A stretch of 64,000 bases of DNA from UBA1141 sp963665155 (GCA_963665155.2 OY761986.2:496001-560000); one strand, 5' to 3'; shown: positions 35,835 to 45,380, numbered from the stretch's first letter. The notes: generated by a model not told the origin, from the letters alone. Numbers and translations are program-made.

Positions 35835-37014
35835 CAGTCATAAACCGAATCCGCAGACCTTAATTGCGTTACTGGGCCGCTAGTTTTTGACCTCGCTAAT
35901 AACGCCGTCCGCTATTATGCCCAACTCTCGCCAAAGCCCGTGGAGTAGGTCTTCCTCGCTGGGGAGACCGTTGGCAATACGCGGGGCAGCACCTTCTCGG
36001 GACCGCCACATCTCCGCCAAGTCCCCACCGATTAGCTCAATAATGGCGTTGCGCACCCCGCTGTCAGTGCCAATGTCCGGGTAAAGCTTCCAGCACTCGC
36101 TCTTAACCTGCTCCAACCATTCACCTTCGGATTTACAGGATGCTCGGTCTTCCGCAAAGTGCCATTGGTACCAGGCCGTTACCATTTCCCGGAAAATTGT
36201 TAGATCGGAAGCGGGAGTGCCAACGATGGACATCTGAACGTCGAAGCGGTGGTTATTGCCGGGGAATCCTTCGACACGGTGGCAAACCTACGCCCCCCGC
36301 CCAAGCCCCGTACCACAACGTCGTGAATATTCGAAGTCGTAATGCCAACTCCGGATGCCGAATCCACGTGACCTACGCCCATTTCGCCTACCCGCCAAAT
36401 TTTTTGCTCCATGGCAGCGGCACCCCGGTGCATTTCGGCAAGTAGCTCTCCCAACTCGTCATCGAACCCGACACTATTCGCAATCACAGGAAGGAATCCG
36501 GCTTCCAACGAAACGGTGTCCCGTATCTTTTCAGACAGAGCCAGGGCCAGCAGATCCTCCATTTCTTGAATTCCCACCCGGTTAATCCCGTAGACGGCTC
36601 CGCCCGACAACGAAGCCCTGACAGTTTCCGCAACCTCGCCGACTTCCTGAGTGCTGATTTGGAACCTTTCCAGAATTCGAGACGCTATCCTCTGGGCCTG
36701 CTCGCCCCTCAGCAAGTTCCTTACCGTGGGATCTTCGCTCTCGAAAGACCACAGGTCCGGGTCGACCACCTGCTGGAAAAGCGCACCACCGAGGCTGGCC
36801 CGCTTCCTCAACCTAGATGTGTCCTCATGCCATGATGTAACGAATTCCCGTATCTCGGTTTCCATGTTCTTAATGACTTCGCCGACCTTGTTCATGCACA
36901 ATGTTTCCAGCCACTCGTCAAGCTGCTGTTGCCATCTAGGCAACCGCCGTCGGCGGTCTTCGGGACGGGCCAGTTCGGGATGTCCATACTCTGTGATATT
37001 TGGCAGGTCACTAG

Positions 37015-38472
37015 TATTACAACGTCAGTTAGTTTGATAGGATGACTGTGTAGCTGGAGAGGGAATAGGCAGGTGAGGTGGGGATGTGGATGCGGCAGCT
37101 TTCGAGCAGGTGTACGGGTCATTTCGGGATTTTCACGCTTACTTCGCGCCGCTGTTTGGCCGCCGGGAGACGCGGGAGCACAGCGGTCATTATCTCCAGG
37201 CCCTGCTGGTACAGTCTGGGGAGCGGCGCAACGCTGAGAACCTGTCGGAGACGGTTCCGGGGTCAGCCCGAGGGATGCAGCGGTTTCTCACCGATTCTCC
37301 CTGGGACGATGAGGTGATTATAGGACGGCTGCAGGAGTACCTGGGAACCCGGCTGGAGCATCCGGAAGGGGTGTGGGTGCTGGACGGCAGCGACTTTCCC
37401 AAGCAGGGGAGGAAGTCGGTGGGAGTGGCCCGGCAGTACTGCGGGAGGCTGGGGAAGGTGGCCAACTGCCAGGCGGGGATGTTCCTGGCCTATGTCAGCC
37501 CGTTGGGACGGGCATTGGTGGACAAGGGGCTGTATCTGCCCGAGAGTTGGACCTCGGACAAAGACCGGTGTGAGGCGGCGGGTGTGCCGGAGGATAGGCA
37601 GGGCTACCGGTCCAAGACGGAGTTGGCCTTGGAGATGGTGGGGCGGGCGCAGGAGCGGGGCCACCTGAAGGCTGGATGGGTCGCGGCGGACGACGCCTTC
37701 GGGATGTCGCCGTCCTTCCGGGAGGGCCTGGCGGCCTTGGGGATGTGGTACGTGCTGGACGTTCCGTCCGGCTTTACGGTGTGGCCGCCGGAGCCTGCCT
37801 GGACCAGTGCGGAGTATCAGGGATTCGGGCGTCCCCGCAAACCCAGGCTGCGAGACGGTCAGCGCCGGACCATGGAGCAGCGCAGCGACGAGTTGCCGGA
37901 GGAGGCCTGGCGTGAGATTACGGTGGCCGAGGGAAGCCAGGGGCCACGCAGCTACCTTTTCAGCGCCCAGAGGGTGCGACCGACCAGCAGGCGCAAGCCT
38001 GGCGAAATCCACTGGGCCGTCTACCGCCGGAACCGGGACGGCAGCGAACCCCGCTACTACCTGTCCAATGCTCCGGAGGATACCCCGTTGGAGACCCTGG
38101 CATACGTGGGAGGCTCCCGTTGGCGTATAGAAACGGAGTTTGAGACGGAGAAAAGCGACGTAGGCCTGGACGAGTACGAGACCCGCACCTGGGCTGGCTG
38201 GCATCACCACGTGGCCCTGTGCCTGCTGGGCGGAGCTTTTCTGCTGAGCCTGCAACAGGCTTGGGGGGAAAAAGATGCCCCGGATCACGAGGCCGCAGGT
38301 CTACCGGGTGGTGCGGGAAATGCTGCCCCGGGAACGGTTCGGGCCAACCGAGTTGCTGCGGTGGCTTGAGGATACGCAGGACAGTAACGAACGGGCCAAA
38401 CGCTCCCATGCCAAGCGCCGCGCCGCCATGCGGGCATCACCCCACATCCCTCCCTGAACTGACGTTGTAATA
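37015..38472 (+). mobile_element. IS701-type insertion sequence, copy B (1458 bp)
   Basis: Same length, ends and gene as copy A, with TATTACAACGTCAGTT inverted repeats and CTAG duplications at 37011-37014 and 38473-38476. It sits inside the tubulin-partner gene, whose two halves join in frame when the element and one CTAG are removed. This proves the insertion site and the 4-bp duplication. Confidence 0.95.
37086..38457 (+). CDS. IS701-family transposase (copy B), two overlapping frames
   Basis: Identical to copy A except that codon 307 or so changes from CCC to CCT, which is silent. The start is the GTG at 37086. The first frame ends at 38369; the family-like C-terminus (MPRITRPQVYRVVREMLP) is in the shifted frame to 38457, after the same G6A5 run near 38264-38274. 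See copy A for the catalytic motifs. Confidence 0.85.
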
Positions 38473-38907
38473 CTAGGGACAGCCCGGGTGGAAAGATTTT
38501 CCCACCGGCGTATTGCGGGATCTTGATGGGGAGAGAGGATTAAATCCTGAATGTAGATCGTTTCCAGCCTGGCCCTGATATCCCGGCCAATCTGATCTTT
38601 TTTTTCGTCGGCTATGACGTTGGCGCGGGCCTTTTCGTTGTTGATCTCCCCGTTGGCCTCCAGGAATATCCGTTCGGCCACTGCTCCGTCGGGCCTTAGC
38701 TGCTCAAAAACCATTTGAATCGATTTTTCCACGTCTTGCAACGCCCCGTGCATCACAGCGTGAATTTGTTGGAAAGCATCCCGAGTGCTGAGGCCGTTGG
38801 CGCCGGTAGCAAAAAAGTCCAACGAGTCCATGGTCTCGCGCAACTTCGGAGATTCTTCCTTGTAGGAAAGCTTTTTCTTGCTGGGCCATCCGAAAGGTGC
38901 CATGAAT

Positions 38908-39100
38908 AACCTACCTACTTGGATTGACCTACGTGCCTGGAATAACCTACCGGGCTTGGATTAACCTATGTGCCTGGGATAACCTACCGGGCTTGGATTA
39001 ACCTATGTGCCTGGGATAACCTACCGGGCTTGGATTAACCTATGTGCCTGGGATAACCTACCGGGCTTGGATTAACCAACGTGCCTGGAATAGCCTACCG
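38908..39100 (-). repeat. 37-bp tandem repeat between the two tubulin-locus genes
   Basis: About five units beginning AACCTACCGGGCTTGGATTA and ending GTGCCTGGGAT follow each other. The three inner units are identical and the outer ones diverged. Thirty-seven is not a multiple of three, so no frame stays open through the array. It fills almost the whole gap between the stop of the tubulin-like gene and the start of the partner gene, reaching a few bases into the former's 3' end. Confidence 0.9.
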
Positions 39101-40135
39101 GGCTCCGGCGTTCCACTTGGTCTGCAAATACTGGAGAGCGGTCAGATTGAAGAACCCGTCAAGAAGACCGACTTCCTTGGAACTGATAGAGCCAAAGCGA
39201 GCGTCCAATTTGTTGTTGGCTTCTCGCATGGTTTCGTGATACCGGGCCCACCAGTCCGAACCGCAACCCCAAGCATCGGCCACGAGATTTTCCAAAAGAC
39301 GCGCAACGTGGGCCTGCTGGGCTGGGATCGAGTCTTTGGGTGCCCGGTGGAGCAACGCAATGTCGAAATGGGGGCCCTTTGCTTCAATAATCTTGTCAGG
39401 GTAGACGGTAATGGTGAAGGTGTCTGACCCGGTAAATTTCCCTTCGCCCGCTTCCACACCGGTGATTCCCCTCAAGAACTGCATGGTCGAATAGGTGTTT
39501 CTCAGTTGCAATGGATAGCTGTTGTCCGGGTCTCTAGACATGCCTCTCTGGGGCATGACCATGTGCAAGGCGACACTAAAGTTGTATGTGGTCCCGCGCG
39601 CCTCGGCCAAGGCCGCCAGTAAAACGGGCAGAGCGCCGATAGTGCCGCCACCCAGAAATGCGACCACGTGTGCCCTTAAATAGGTCTTGCCTTCATAGTA
39701 GGGACACACTTCGTTGATGAGGGAATCGATATGTCCACGCATAGATGCGTAATTATATCGAGCGGCCACGCCAGCGTTGGCCAGCATTCCTAAAGCGCCT
39801 TCCCTAGAAAGGCTAAGGTTCTTTAGCTCCGGCACACATTCTGTTATCCAGGGCCTCAGGTCTCGAAGGTTGGAAAAATGCGGGAGGGTCAGGGGAATGA
39901 ACCGGTATGCCCGTGAAATCTCGTCTCTAGTGGCCTCCCGGGTATCCAAGTACAAGAAGCCCAGACTCTTTTTATCGTTGGCGCTCCAATTTTCAGTCGC
40001 CACTTCAAGGTGTTGGGTTATCTGACAGGCTGTGGAACCCAGGCCAATTATCACCGCCGGGGATGCGACCCTGTGTGTCGTCCTCGCCCCGCCAAGCCGG
40101 GAAAGAACATCTCGTCGGCTTGCTGCTGATACCAT
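39095..40135 (-). CDS. Tubulin-like GTPase-fold protein (Tubulin_2 type)
   Basis: 346 residues from the ATG at 40135, five bases behind AGGAG; the GTG at 40141 is too close to that site. The N-terminus has VIIGLGSTACQITQHLE (residues 29-45), like the first nucleotide loop of tubulin/FtsZ. LGFLYLDTRE (58-67) is in the place of the second strand. FLGGGTIGALPVLLAALAE (160-178) corresponds to the tubulin signature GGGTGTG, here as GGGT-IGA, one residue shorter. This fits the divergent bacterial tubulin-like family (PF13809), whose roles are unknown. Those proteins are often near 1000 residues, so this one may be only the GTPase half, with the downstream gene supplying the rest. The start of the transcription unit is here. 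Confidence 0.65.
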   Translation of the reverse strand: MVSAASRRDVLSRLGGARTTHRVASPAVIIGLGSTACQITQHLEVATENWSANDKKSLGFLYLDTREATRDEISRAYRFIPLTLPHFSNLRDLRPWITECVPELKNLSLSREGALGMLANAGVAARYNYASMRGHIDSLINEVCPYYEGKTYLRAHVVAFLGGGTIGALPVLLAALAEARGTTYNFSVALHMVMPQRGMSRDPDNSYPLQLRNTYSTMQFLRGITGVEAGEGKFTGSDTFTITVYPDKIIEAKGPHFDIALLHRAPKDSIPAQQAHVARLLENLVADAWGCGSDWWARYHETMREANNKLDARFGSISSKEVGLLDGFFNLTALQYLQTKWNAGAR

Positions 40136-40646
40136 TGGCACTCCTAATCTATATCTATGGGTACACCAACTATGGGTACACCGGCCACAATAAGCCCAAT
40201 TACACCGATAAATAACTTATATCATTATCCCGTTGTCTGTCAATTCGGACTTCTGAATTCGGTAACATCTTACCGAACATGAGGCAGTTTAGGTATCTCC
40301 GGTAGCGGAATCATCCACTAAACCCGTTAGTCGCCTACAAAGTAATTCGGCGGGGTGATGCCTGCGGGGTGATGACTTAGGAAATACGGCTACTCGACTA
40401 GCTTCGAATCCATCTAGCAAATGTATGAATTCAATTGATAATGCATTGACGTATTCCGTAATAGGTAACTCGATGTGCGTGAGTTTCGTTCGAACAGTTC
40501 GGCCCTTAAATTTGGGTATCCCAATGATACCCAAAGCGAAACCAAACCCCTCTGGTATGCGGCGACATCCGTATTACGAACTGCGCCGGCCAGCCTGGGC
40601 GAATTTTCAATAAATAGGCTTCGGCCCCCAAAATTAAGCTGAGGTC
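40136..40646. other. Intergenic region upstream of the tubulin-like gene
   Basis: About 510 bases. It has short repeats near the start (TATGGGTACACC twice at 40155-40182) and small frames on both strands, one of 81 codons on the bottom strand (40289-40534) without a good ribosome site. I cannot support a gene. Confidence 0.35.
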
Positions 40647-42283
40647 CTAGAGGGATCCGTCGATGCTCACGTCGATCAACGCCGGCTTACCGCTGGCGAA
40701 GGCCCGCTGCAGCGCCGGTCCCAGTTCTTTCGGGTCGTCTACCTTCTCGGCCGACACCCCCATGCCTTGAGCGATGGCGGAAATGTTAAGGGGGTTTTCG
40801 AAGTTCATGCCAACGTATTCGCTCTCGCGTTCCTTGTCTTCCAACATCCGCTGCAGGTAGATGTCCATGTTGACTTTGAGGATACGGTAGGCCTGATTGT
40901 GGCGGTCCACAAGGCTTGGATCGTGTACAGGGATGCCCCGTCGCCCACAATGGCCAGTACGGGCCTGTCTGGGTTGGCCAGCTTCACCCCCAAGGCTCCG
41001 GGCATGGCCCCGCCCAACGTACCGCCGCGGATGCCGTAAAAACTGCCAGGCTCATCAAACTTGAAGGCCCGGTTCAGTGCTGGCCGAGATGTAATGGCCT
41101 CATCCGCGACTATCACGTCGGGCGGAGCGGCTTTGGCCAACTCCTGCATCATTTCTTCCACGGCCATGGGACTGCGTCCCATCAGGTTCTTCAGCCGGTC
41201 CTGGTATCTTTCGTCGGACCGGCGGCGCTCATCGGCGTATGTGGCGGCCCTGGTGGCCGCTGCTTCCTTGGCCGATGCCGACATGTCTTGGCCCAAAGCG
41301 TCGGTCAGTTCCGCTGCTCCTGCGCCAGGGTCGGCCAGAATACCAACCTCGGTGGCGTAGATTTTTTCCACCTCTTTGTGGCTGCTGTCCAGGTGGATTA
41401 ACTTGGTCGCGGGGGTCAAAAATGGGGTATCCACGTAGAGGAATGAATTGAAAACATTGGCGCCTACCGCCAGCACCACGTCTGCTCCGGCGAGTTGTTT
41501 CGCGGTTGCCGGGTTGTTCAGGTTCAGTATTCCCGCATACAAAGGATGGCTCGTGGGAAAGTTGACCTCCGAGTAAGACTCGGCGTAGACCTTGGCTCCA
41601 AGCCTCTCAGCCAATCCGACTACTTGAGACATGGCGCCAGATTGGGCCACACGGTCGCCGACCACTATGACCGGATTGTCGGCTTGAGCCAGAAGTTTTG
41701 AGGCTTGGGCAATCGCATCGGTATCCGGGCGTATGCGGTAATAGCCTGGCGAAGACGGTGTGATATCCACGTCCGCTACATCGTCCATGGTGTCCCAGGG
41801 GAAAGAAAGGAAGACCGGCCCGGTTGGGGGCGTCTTGGCCTCTTTGAAGGCCCGCCGCACGGCCACCGGGATGTCAGACGCATGCAAAATCTCGGCGCTC
41901 CACTTGGTGTATTGAGCGGTCATCTGTACCAAGTCACCGGTCAGCACCGGGTCGGCCATGTACATGCGGGTGTCCGAATTGCCAGCCGTCAAAATCAAAG
42001 GGGTGCCCCCCCGATGGGCGTTGTACAGAGCGCTGATGCCGTTGGCCAAGCCGCCAGCGATATGTATATTGGCAAAGGCGGGCTTTCCTGTGGCCCGAGC
42101 GTAACCGTCGGCCATGCCCACCGCCGTTCCCTCTTGAAGAGCTTGAATGTACTTGAGTTGCGGGTAGTCCTGAAGTACGTCCAGAAACGGCGTCTCGCTG
42201 GTGCCGGGATTCCCGAAAATGTACTCCAACCCTTCCGCAACCAACATATGGGCCAATGCCTGTTTCCCGGTCATTAATGGCAT
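40647..42283 (-). pseudogene. TPP-dependent decarboxylase-like enzyme, deletion at the cofactor motif
   Basis: The protein belongs to the benzoylformate decarboxylase/acetolactate synthase family. The ATG at 42283 follows AAAAAGG. It shows LEYIFGNPGTSETPFLDVLQ (catalytic-glutamate region follows in QALQEGTAVGMADGYARATG), a central FAD/CoA-type domain, and GGTLGGAMPGALGVKLANPD, then IVGDGASLYTIQALWTA. The cofactor motif GDG-x25-NN should follow, but the frame shifts after WTA at about 40900. The other frame picks up at NQAYRILKVNMDIYLQRM and runs to the end at 40647. By comparison with the family about 37 bases, coding for the strand between WTA and the second Asn, are missing. Without them neither Mg nor TPP could be held. 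Confidence 0.85.
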
Positions 42284-42422
42284 GGTAATTCCTTTTTTAG
42301 CTGTATTAAGACCTTTGTACAAGGACCTTGATTCGACTGGCCCTAGTTCAACTTAGGCCCATTTGACGGGCCACAGCGATTGCTTCTCAGCGGTATATAT
42401 CCGCAAAGGCTGATAGCTAGGG

Positions 42423-42830
42423 TTACAAATAGACCATCCACTCTAATAAGTTGTCATCGGGGTCCCTGGCGTACATGCTGACGGCGGGCAGTGTGCCCCC
42501 GGCGCGGGCTCCTTTTCGCGGGCCGGGACCTCGAATAATTTCGATGCCCAAGCCATCAAGCCAGCTTTTGCACTCGTCTGCAGTGCCGTCCCAAACGAAG
42601 CAGATGTCGCCGCATCCCGGCACAGCGGTGGGCCCACGCAAATCGGCGGTGAAGCCTTCGGGATGGACGTTAATCTTGGAGTCGCCAATCTGGATGGAGA
42701 AAATTCGGGCATTTCCGGCACGCCACTCGGCTTCGTCGTTTATTGTGAATCCGAGACGTTTGTAGAATTCTATCAAGCGGTCCGCATTAGCGGTGGGTAT
42801 GGCGATGTGGTCTATGCTGGTGGTCGCCAC
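42423..42830 (-). CDS. VOC (glyoxalase/dioxygenase) superfamily protein
   Basis: 135 residues from the GTG at 42830, behind AAGGAGATTAATC. It is a single vicinal-oxygen-chelate domain: SIDHIAIPTANADRLIEFYKRLGFTI at the N-terminus with a metal histidine, FSIQIGDSKINVHPEGF with the second, DICFVWDG, and YARDPDDNLLEWMVYL with the terminal glutamate. All four ligands of the fold are in place. The family spans lyases, isomerases and extradiol dioxygenases, and the substrate is not deducible. It stands upstream of the broken TPP enzyme on the same strand. Confidence 0.8.
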   Translation of the reverse strand: MATTSIDHIAIPTANADRLIEFYKRLGFTINDEAEWRAGNARIFSIQIGDSKINVHPEGFTADLRGPTAVPGCGDICFVWDGTADECKSWLDGLGIEIIRGPGPRKGARAGGTLPAVSMYARDPDDNLLEWMVYL

Positions 42831-42964
42831 GATTAATCTCCTTACGTGCCAATTTGGACTTTCTTCTGTCCTAGAAGGCGATGCTATTTTGGGGCTTCGC
42901 CCCGGCCGCGAAGCGTGGTATGAACAACGAGTTAAACGAAGGTCAAGGCGTTTCTTGGGTCGAA

Positions 42965-43028
42965 ACTGATCCCAAGGTGAAAACTACATAAAGCTAAATC
43001 GGCAGAGCAGTTGCATTAGGCTGTAAAG
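42965..43028 (-). mobile_element. Fragment of an IS630-type element end
   Basis: About 64 bases (TTTAGCTTTATGTAGTTTTC on the bottom strand, and flanks) match 52548-52612, the region upstream of the truncated IS630-type transposase there. It marks where a copy once entered and cut the SMP-30 gene. The rest of the element is gone. Confidence 0.65.
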
Positions 43029-43341
43029 TAAGTCGGGTGGTAGTGCCATCGGGCTCTATCCTGATCACCCGTCGCAAGCCGCCCTCGCAGATAATCATCC
43101 TTCCCTGTGGGTCTCGTGTGAGCCCGTTGGCGTTATTAGTGGTCTCCTTTACCAAAGTAACACCCTCCGAAGCCGACCACTTCCACCTCTTGTTGCCGCG
43201 AACTTCGCTAAATAACAGGTGCTGCTCTTCCTTCCACCACAATGGCCCTTCCCCAACCTCGTAGCCGGTGCCTAGGACCTCAACTTCCTGGTCCAAGGAC
43301 ACGATGCGGTCCAAACCCGGTGAGACTTGCTCGATAGGCAC
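43029..43341 (-). pseudogene. SMP-30/gluconolactonase-family protein, N-terminal third only
   Basis: The GTG at 43341 follows AGGAGGAGTTTATC. About 104 residues remain: LGTGYEVGEGPLWWKEEQHL and LFSEVRGNKRWKWSASEG hold the first blade with its metal glutamate, then NNANGLTRDPQGRMIICEGG and RRVIRIEPDGTTTRL. This is the beginning of a six-bladed calcium/zinc lactonase of about 300 residues. At 43028 the sequence passes into the IS630 fragment and meets a stop at 42994. The C-terminal two thirds are not in the window. Confidence 0.8.
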
Positions 43342-43542
43342 GATAAACTCCTCCTAATTCTCGCTGGCCAGGTAATCCGGCGATCCGCGTACCGCCGCGA
43401 CGATTCAATATTCCAGGGCATCGGCATCGCTATCAGGCACGAGATTATGCTCCTCGATCCATATCACAAGTCGGCACTGGGTTGCGGCACTGTCGGCAGA
43501 CCCCAGTGCCGACTTCGCGAATTCCAAACTTTGGGATGGCTA

Positions 43543-44591
43543 CTACCCGTTCAGTACCCAATGCGCTGCCCGCTCTCCGATCATGATGGTAGTAGCATTG
43601 GTGTTGGCCCTGATTACGTTGGGCATTACGGATGCGTCCGCCACTTTGATGTTACCCAGACCGTGAATGTTCAAATGCTGGTCCACCACTGCCATCGGGT
43701 CCGAAGACGGTCCCATTTTACCAGTGCCCGAGGCGTGAGTGGTATTGAAGACTGTCTTTCGCATCCACTTATCCAGACTTTCGTCGGTGGCCAGGTCTTC
43801 GTCCGAAGGTTGCAGCCTCTTGGCCACGATGGGGCCGAACGCCTGGTTTTCCAAAAGTTTTACGGTAATTCGAACACATTCTCTAAGCCGCTCTACATCT
43901 CGCTCCATTTCCAGATAATGGTAGTTCAGGGAGGGTTGGACATTGGGGTCGTTGGCCGACAGTCTGACTTCTCCAGCACCGTCAGCGAATTCTAAGACGC
44001 AATTGAACCGGACACCCTCCGAATCAAATGGATCGGCGCCTCCTATGGGCGAGGAGAATGACGATGCCGTAATCTGCATGTCGTTCCGGTCCGGTGATCC
44101 GGTTGCTGTATAGCGGAGACCAGTCTGGGTACGAGGACCAAGGGGGTCCTGGGGGAAATCGTTCTTGACCTCCAGAATCACCGCCACGATGGGATGGTCC
44201 CTCAGGTTCTGGCCTACGCCGGGCAAATCGTGAACTACTGGTATGCCCATCTCTCGCAAGTGCGCTGCTGGGCCGACTCCGGATAGCATCAGCAACTGGG
44301 GCGAGGCCATTGCGCCAGCGCTGAGGACTATCTGGCCCGCTTCCAACTGGAACACCTCACCGCCGCTTTCCACCTCGACCCCGACTGCGTTGTTGCCTTC
44401 GAACAATATGCGGTGGACTGTTACGTCGGCCCGGACTGTCAAGTTCAGTCGGTGCCGTACGGCTCTCAGAAATGTCAAAGCGGTGCTCATTCGGACGCCT
44501 TCCGGATTGTTCATTGGTATAGGCCCAACACCGGAGGAATCCGGGTTGTTCATGTCATAGTCTTCCTGCTAGCCTTCCTCGACGACCGACT
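43543..44591 (-). pseudogene. GMC oxidoreductase, C-terminal two thirds
   Basis: The frame can be followed from the transposon edge (44592) as QSVVEEG, a TAG, then QEDYDMNNPDSSGVGPIPMN. From there it is open to 43543 with family parts LEAGQIVLSAGAMASPQLLM, LSGVGPAAHL, LPGVGQNLRDHP, and HASGTGKMG with the catalytic His. It ends with NIKVADASVMPNVIRANTNA and TIMIGERAA. The first 200 or so residues, including the GxGxxG FAD motif, are missing, removed by the mobile element. The long frame starting at the ATG at 44553 is thus only a remnant. GMC enzymes oxidise alcohols such as choline or polyethylene glycol. Confidence 0.85.
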
Positions 44592-44610
44592 GGCTTTGAT
44601 GAATAACCCC
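44592..44610 (+). repeat. Left terminal inverted repeat of the transposon
   Basis: GGCTTTGATGAATAACCCC, perfectly complementary to 50381-50399. The subterminal block at 44635-44649 repeats in the right end as well. Confidence 0.85.
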
Positions 44611-44668
44611 CTACCTGATGCAAATCCATCTGAGCTGATGCGAAAGTCTTCTCCACTTGTAGGGAGAG

Positions 44669-45118
44669 TCAATCAACGCGGTTTTCCTGCCACTCAACCG
44701 GAGGCCTAAGAACCAGCCATGGTAGAGGCCAGGCATCACAGAGAAGCATCTTGACCGCCCTGTCTGAGGGACCGTCTGGATTGCTGACCAGTTGAACAAA
44801 TAAGTGAGCGAGGAAAGCGACGAGCAGTCCCGGGAGGATGAGCAATGGGCGCGAGATGGGAACCTTGATCCATAGAATGCTAGTCCCAAGCAACAGTCTT
44901 GAGAAGACCAGCCAGATTAGCATCAAGGGAAGAATCATTAGGCCCGCGGTCAGGACGAAAAGGCACCCGCTTGCAGCGGTTGTAACGATTTGAATAGGTA
45001 TCAGGACGAAGCAAATGGTGGTAAACACGTCGTTGGCGAACAAGGCTGAGCGGGTAAACCAGTCCTGCGGTCCATACATCCTTGCTATCGCTACCCTAGA
45101 CGATAGGTCATCTCTCAT
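44669..45118 (-). CDS. Membrane protein, four predicted helices, unknown
   Basis: 149 residues from the ATG at 45118, which has AAGGAG nine bases upstream; the frame is open further but without a start signal. The hydrophobic stretches TTICFVLIPIQIVTTAASGC, LFVLTAGLMILPLMLIWLVF and LILPGLLVAFLAHLFVQLV would cross the membrane three or four times. The charged N-terminus (MRDDLSSRVAIARMYGPQDW) faces the cytosol by the positive-inside rule. The start overlaps the end of the next gene upstream (stop 45108) by 11 bases, so the two are probably translated together. It is cargo of the transposon. No family known. Confidence 0.5.
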   Translation of the reverse strand: MRDDLSSRVAIARMYGPQDWFTRSALFANDVFTTICFVLIPIQIVTTAASGCLFVLTAGLMILPLMLIWLVFSRLLLGTSILWIKVPISRPLLILPGLLVAFLAHLFVQLVSNPDGPSDRAVKMLLCDAWPLPWLVLRPPVEWQENRVD

Positions 45119-45380
45119 GCCTGTTTTCTCCTTTGCTGCGGGGACACGGACCACACTGCCCCCTTGTCGGCTTGCCTTGGGTTGGGTCACTAGCGGGGGT
45201 TCCGTGGCCTCTCCCAACTTCAGAGACAAGACCATCTTCAATCTTTCCAGAAATACCAAGAAGGCCGCCAGGTCGCCGGTGCCTTGCGGGGATTCTCCGC
45301 CCGTTCGGGCAGTTGTCGCACTCATGATAGACGTCCGGTTCGGTGGGGTCGACCGAATAGAAGGGGACCGTTCTCGCCAT
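45108..45380 (-). CDS. Small protein with Cys pair, unknown
   Basis: 90 residues from the ATG at 45380, with GGGGAAG just upstream. The opening MARTVPFYSVDPTEPDVYHE followed by CDNCPNGRRI looks strongly conserved in style and could bind zinc with CxxC; later cysteines (CGPCPRS) offer a second pair. The middle is less convincing, and the frame competes with a longer one in another phase, so a frameshift cannot be excluded. It overlaps the start of the membrane protein gene, hinting at a two-gene unit within the transposon. Confidence 0.45.
   Translation of the reverse strand: MARTVPFYSVDPTEPDVYHECDNCPNGRRIPARHRRPGGLLGISGKIEDGLVSEVGRGHGTPASDPTQGKPTRGQCGPCPRSKGENRHER

Larger units (their letters stand above)
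35880..38903 (-). pseudogene. Partner gene of the tubulin-like locus, split by IS701 and by a frameshift
   Basis: The ATG at 38903 opens MAPFGWPSKKKLSYKEESPK, and the frame runs 143 codons to PAIRRWENLSTRAVP, where IS701 copy B begins. Past the element (and one CTAG copy) the same frame resumes as SDLPNITEYGHPELARPEDR and RWQQQLDEWLETLCMNKVGE. It continues through HDVVVRGLGGGRRFATVSKD and drifts out of frame near 36260. One inserted G there restores GFPGNNHRFDVQMSIVGTPA and joins the last frame (36233-35880, ending IIADGVISEVKN). The mended protein would have about 520 residues, mostly helical with no membrane segment. I do not recognise the family. Its place directly after the tubulin-like gene suggests a dedicated partner, or the C-terminal part of the same large protein family. 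Confidence 0.7.

Noticed and set aside
36200..36943. An independent 247-residue gene starting at a TTG
   Set aside because: The frame continues upstream to the IS701 insertion point and joins in frame with the part on the other side; it is one half of the interrupted gene.
40289..40534. An 81-residue bottom-strand gene
   Set aside because: No ribosome site, no recognisable motif and unremarkable composition; I could not support it.
43543..44553. A complete short GMC oxidoreductase starting at the ATG at 44553
   Set aside because: It lacks the N-terminal FAD-binding domain, and the frame with family sequence extends upstream of that ATG to the transposon edge.
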